Source: RBG-16-66-20 sp039931635 (GTDB taxonomy: Bacteria > Pseudomonadota > Gammaproteobacteria > Burkholderiales > SG8-39). From it: 5,336 nt of DNA. Made by a program: the position numbers and the translations under genes. The stretch is from the NCBI GenBank assembly GCA_039931635.1, contig JBDTRO010000057.1, positions 1-5,336 on the forward strand. The letters are read 5' to 3'. The notes beneath the pieces were generated by a model, which worked only from the letters and a program-made list of their open reading frames with translations, made no database searches and was not told where the DNA came from. Positions 4,938 through 5,336 of the stretch are shown here, one piece after another (position 1 is the stretch's first letter; the number at the start of each line of letters is the position of its first letter).

Positions 4938-5336
4938 CTAGTGGATCTCCGGATCCGGTGTCGGCGCGGTGCCTTCGAGGAAGTCGAAGTCGCAGCCTTC
5001 GTTGGCCTGCTTCACGTGGCGCGAGAAGATAGCCCCGTATGACCGTTCGTATTTGATCGGCGGGCGCTTCCAGGCTGCTTTGCGGGTTTTGAATTCGGTT
5101 TCACTTATTTTTAAATTCAAAACCTTTTTTTCGACATCCAATTCGATCATGTCACCGGTGCGGACGAGCGCGAGTGGTCCGCCGACGTAGGCCTCTGGCG
5201 CGACGTGCAGGATGCAGGTGCCGTAGCTGGTGCCGCTCATGCGGCCGTCCGAGATCCGCACCATGTCCTTCACGCCCTGCTTGATGAGTTTCTTCGGCAT
5301 CGGCAGCATGCCCCACTCGGGGAAGCCGGGGCCGCC
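4938..5336 (-). CDS. IlvD/Edd-family dehydratase, C-terminal part (sugar-acid dehydratase type)
   Basis: The family consists of Fe-S cluster and Mg2+-dependent enzymes that remove water from dihydroxyacids: dihydroxyacid dehydratase IlvD, phosphogluconate dehydratase Edd, and the arabinonate/xylonate dehydratases. Only the last 132 residues are visible; full proteins have roughly 550-600, and the frame is open through the right edge. Visible are GGPGFPEWGMLPMPKKL (1-17), the active-site region ISDGRMSGTSYGT (28-40), whose MSGTS Ser is the proposed catalytic base in sugar-acid dehydratases, HVAPEAYVGGPLALV (44-58), TGDMIELDV (60-68), and the terminal YERSYGAIFSRHVKQANEGC (96-115) with DFDFL and PDPEIH. 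The MSGTSYGT form and the YERSYG...H...GCDFDFL tail fit the arabinonate/xylonate-type branch better than branched-chain IlvD, which usually has RFSGGS. The cluster-binding cysteines are outside the window. The gene ends in TAG at 4940-4938. The family is secure; the substrate is inferred. Confidence 0.93.
   Translation of the reverse strand, partial: GGPGFPEWGMLPMPKKLIKQGVKDMVRISDGRMSGTSYGTCILHVAPEAYVGGPLALVRTGDMIELDVEKKVLNLKISETEFKTRKAAWKRPPIKYERSYGAIFSRHVKQANEGCDFDFLEGTAPTPDPEIH

Overview
This is a GC-rich stretch with tightly packed genes, Shine-Dalgarno sequences before most starts, and a tripartite-tricarboxylate-type (Bug/TctC) periplasmic receptor. Together these point to a proteobacterium, most likely a betaproteobacterium of the Burkholderiales type, where Bug receptors are strongly amplified. 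The species cannot be named from the sequence alone.

Layout: (1) 1-715, minus strand: a Bug/TctC solute-binding receptor cut by the left window edge (about the first 238 residues present). (2) 716-799: a short divergent intergenic region with weak promoter-like hexamers and a perfect 13-bp palindrome. (3) 800-898, plus strand: a 32-codon ORF with a very good ribosome binding site. It encodes a signal peptide followed by FPTQPE, which looks like the beginning of a second Bug receptor whose remainder is missing. (4) 904-1974, plus strand: a YbiC-type malate/lactate dehydrogenase-family 2-hydroxyacid dehydrogenase, starting 5 nt after the short ORF and without a convincing ribosome binding site of its own. 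(5) 1983-2477: a small multi-pass membrane protein, starting with GTG 8 nt after the dehydrogenase. (6) 2531-4493: a compact LemA - TPM(YgcG, Gly-rich tail) - TPM(soluble) operon with 10- and 9-nt gaps. (7) 4546-4893: a small ABM-domain (antibiotic biosynthesis monooxygenase-like) protein. (8) 4938-5336, minus strand: the C-terminal 132 residues of an IlvD/Edd-family sugar-acid/dihydroxyacid dehydratase, cut by the right edge and convergent with the ABM gene.

The outer genes (Bug receptor, 2-hydroxyacid dehydrogenase, IlvD/Edd dehydratase) are the sort of accessory carboxylate/sugar-acid uptake and catabolism genes that often occur together in these bacteria. The LemA/TPM set in the middle is a separate, conserved envelope-associated module whose biochemical role is poorly known. 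Nothing here is clearly a mobile element, CRISPR array, tRNA or rRNA, and no gap between genes exceeds 100 bases. I do not see a wholly new system. The most unusual item is the 32-codon ORF in front of the dehydrogenase, which could be a gene remnant, a coupling leader, or both.
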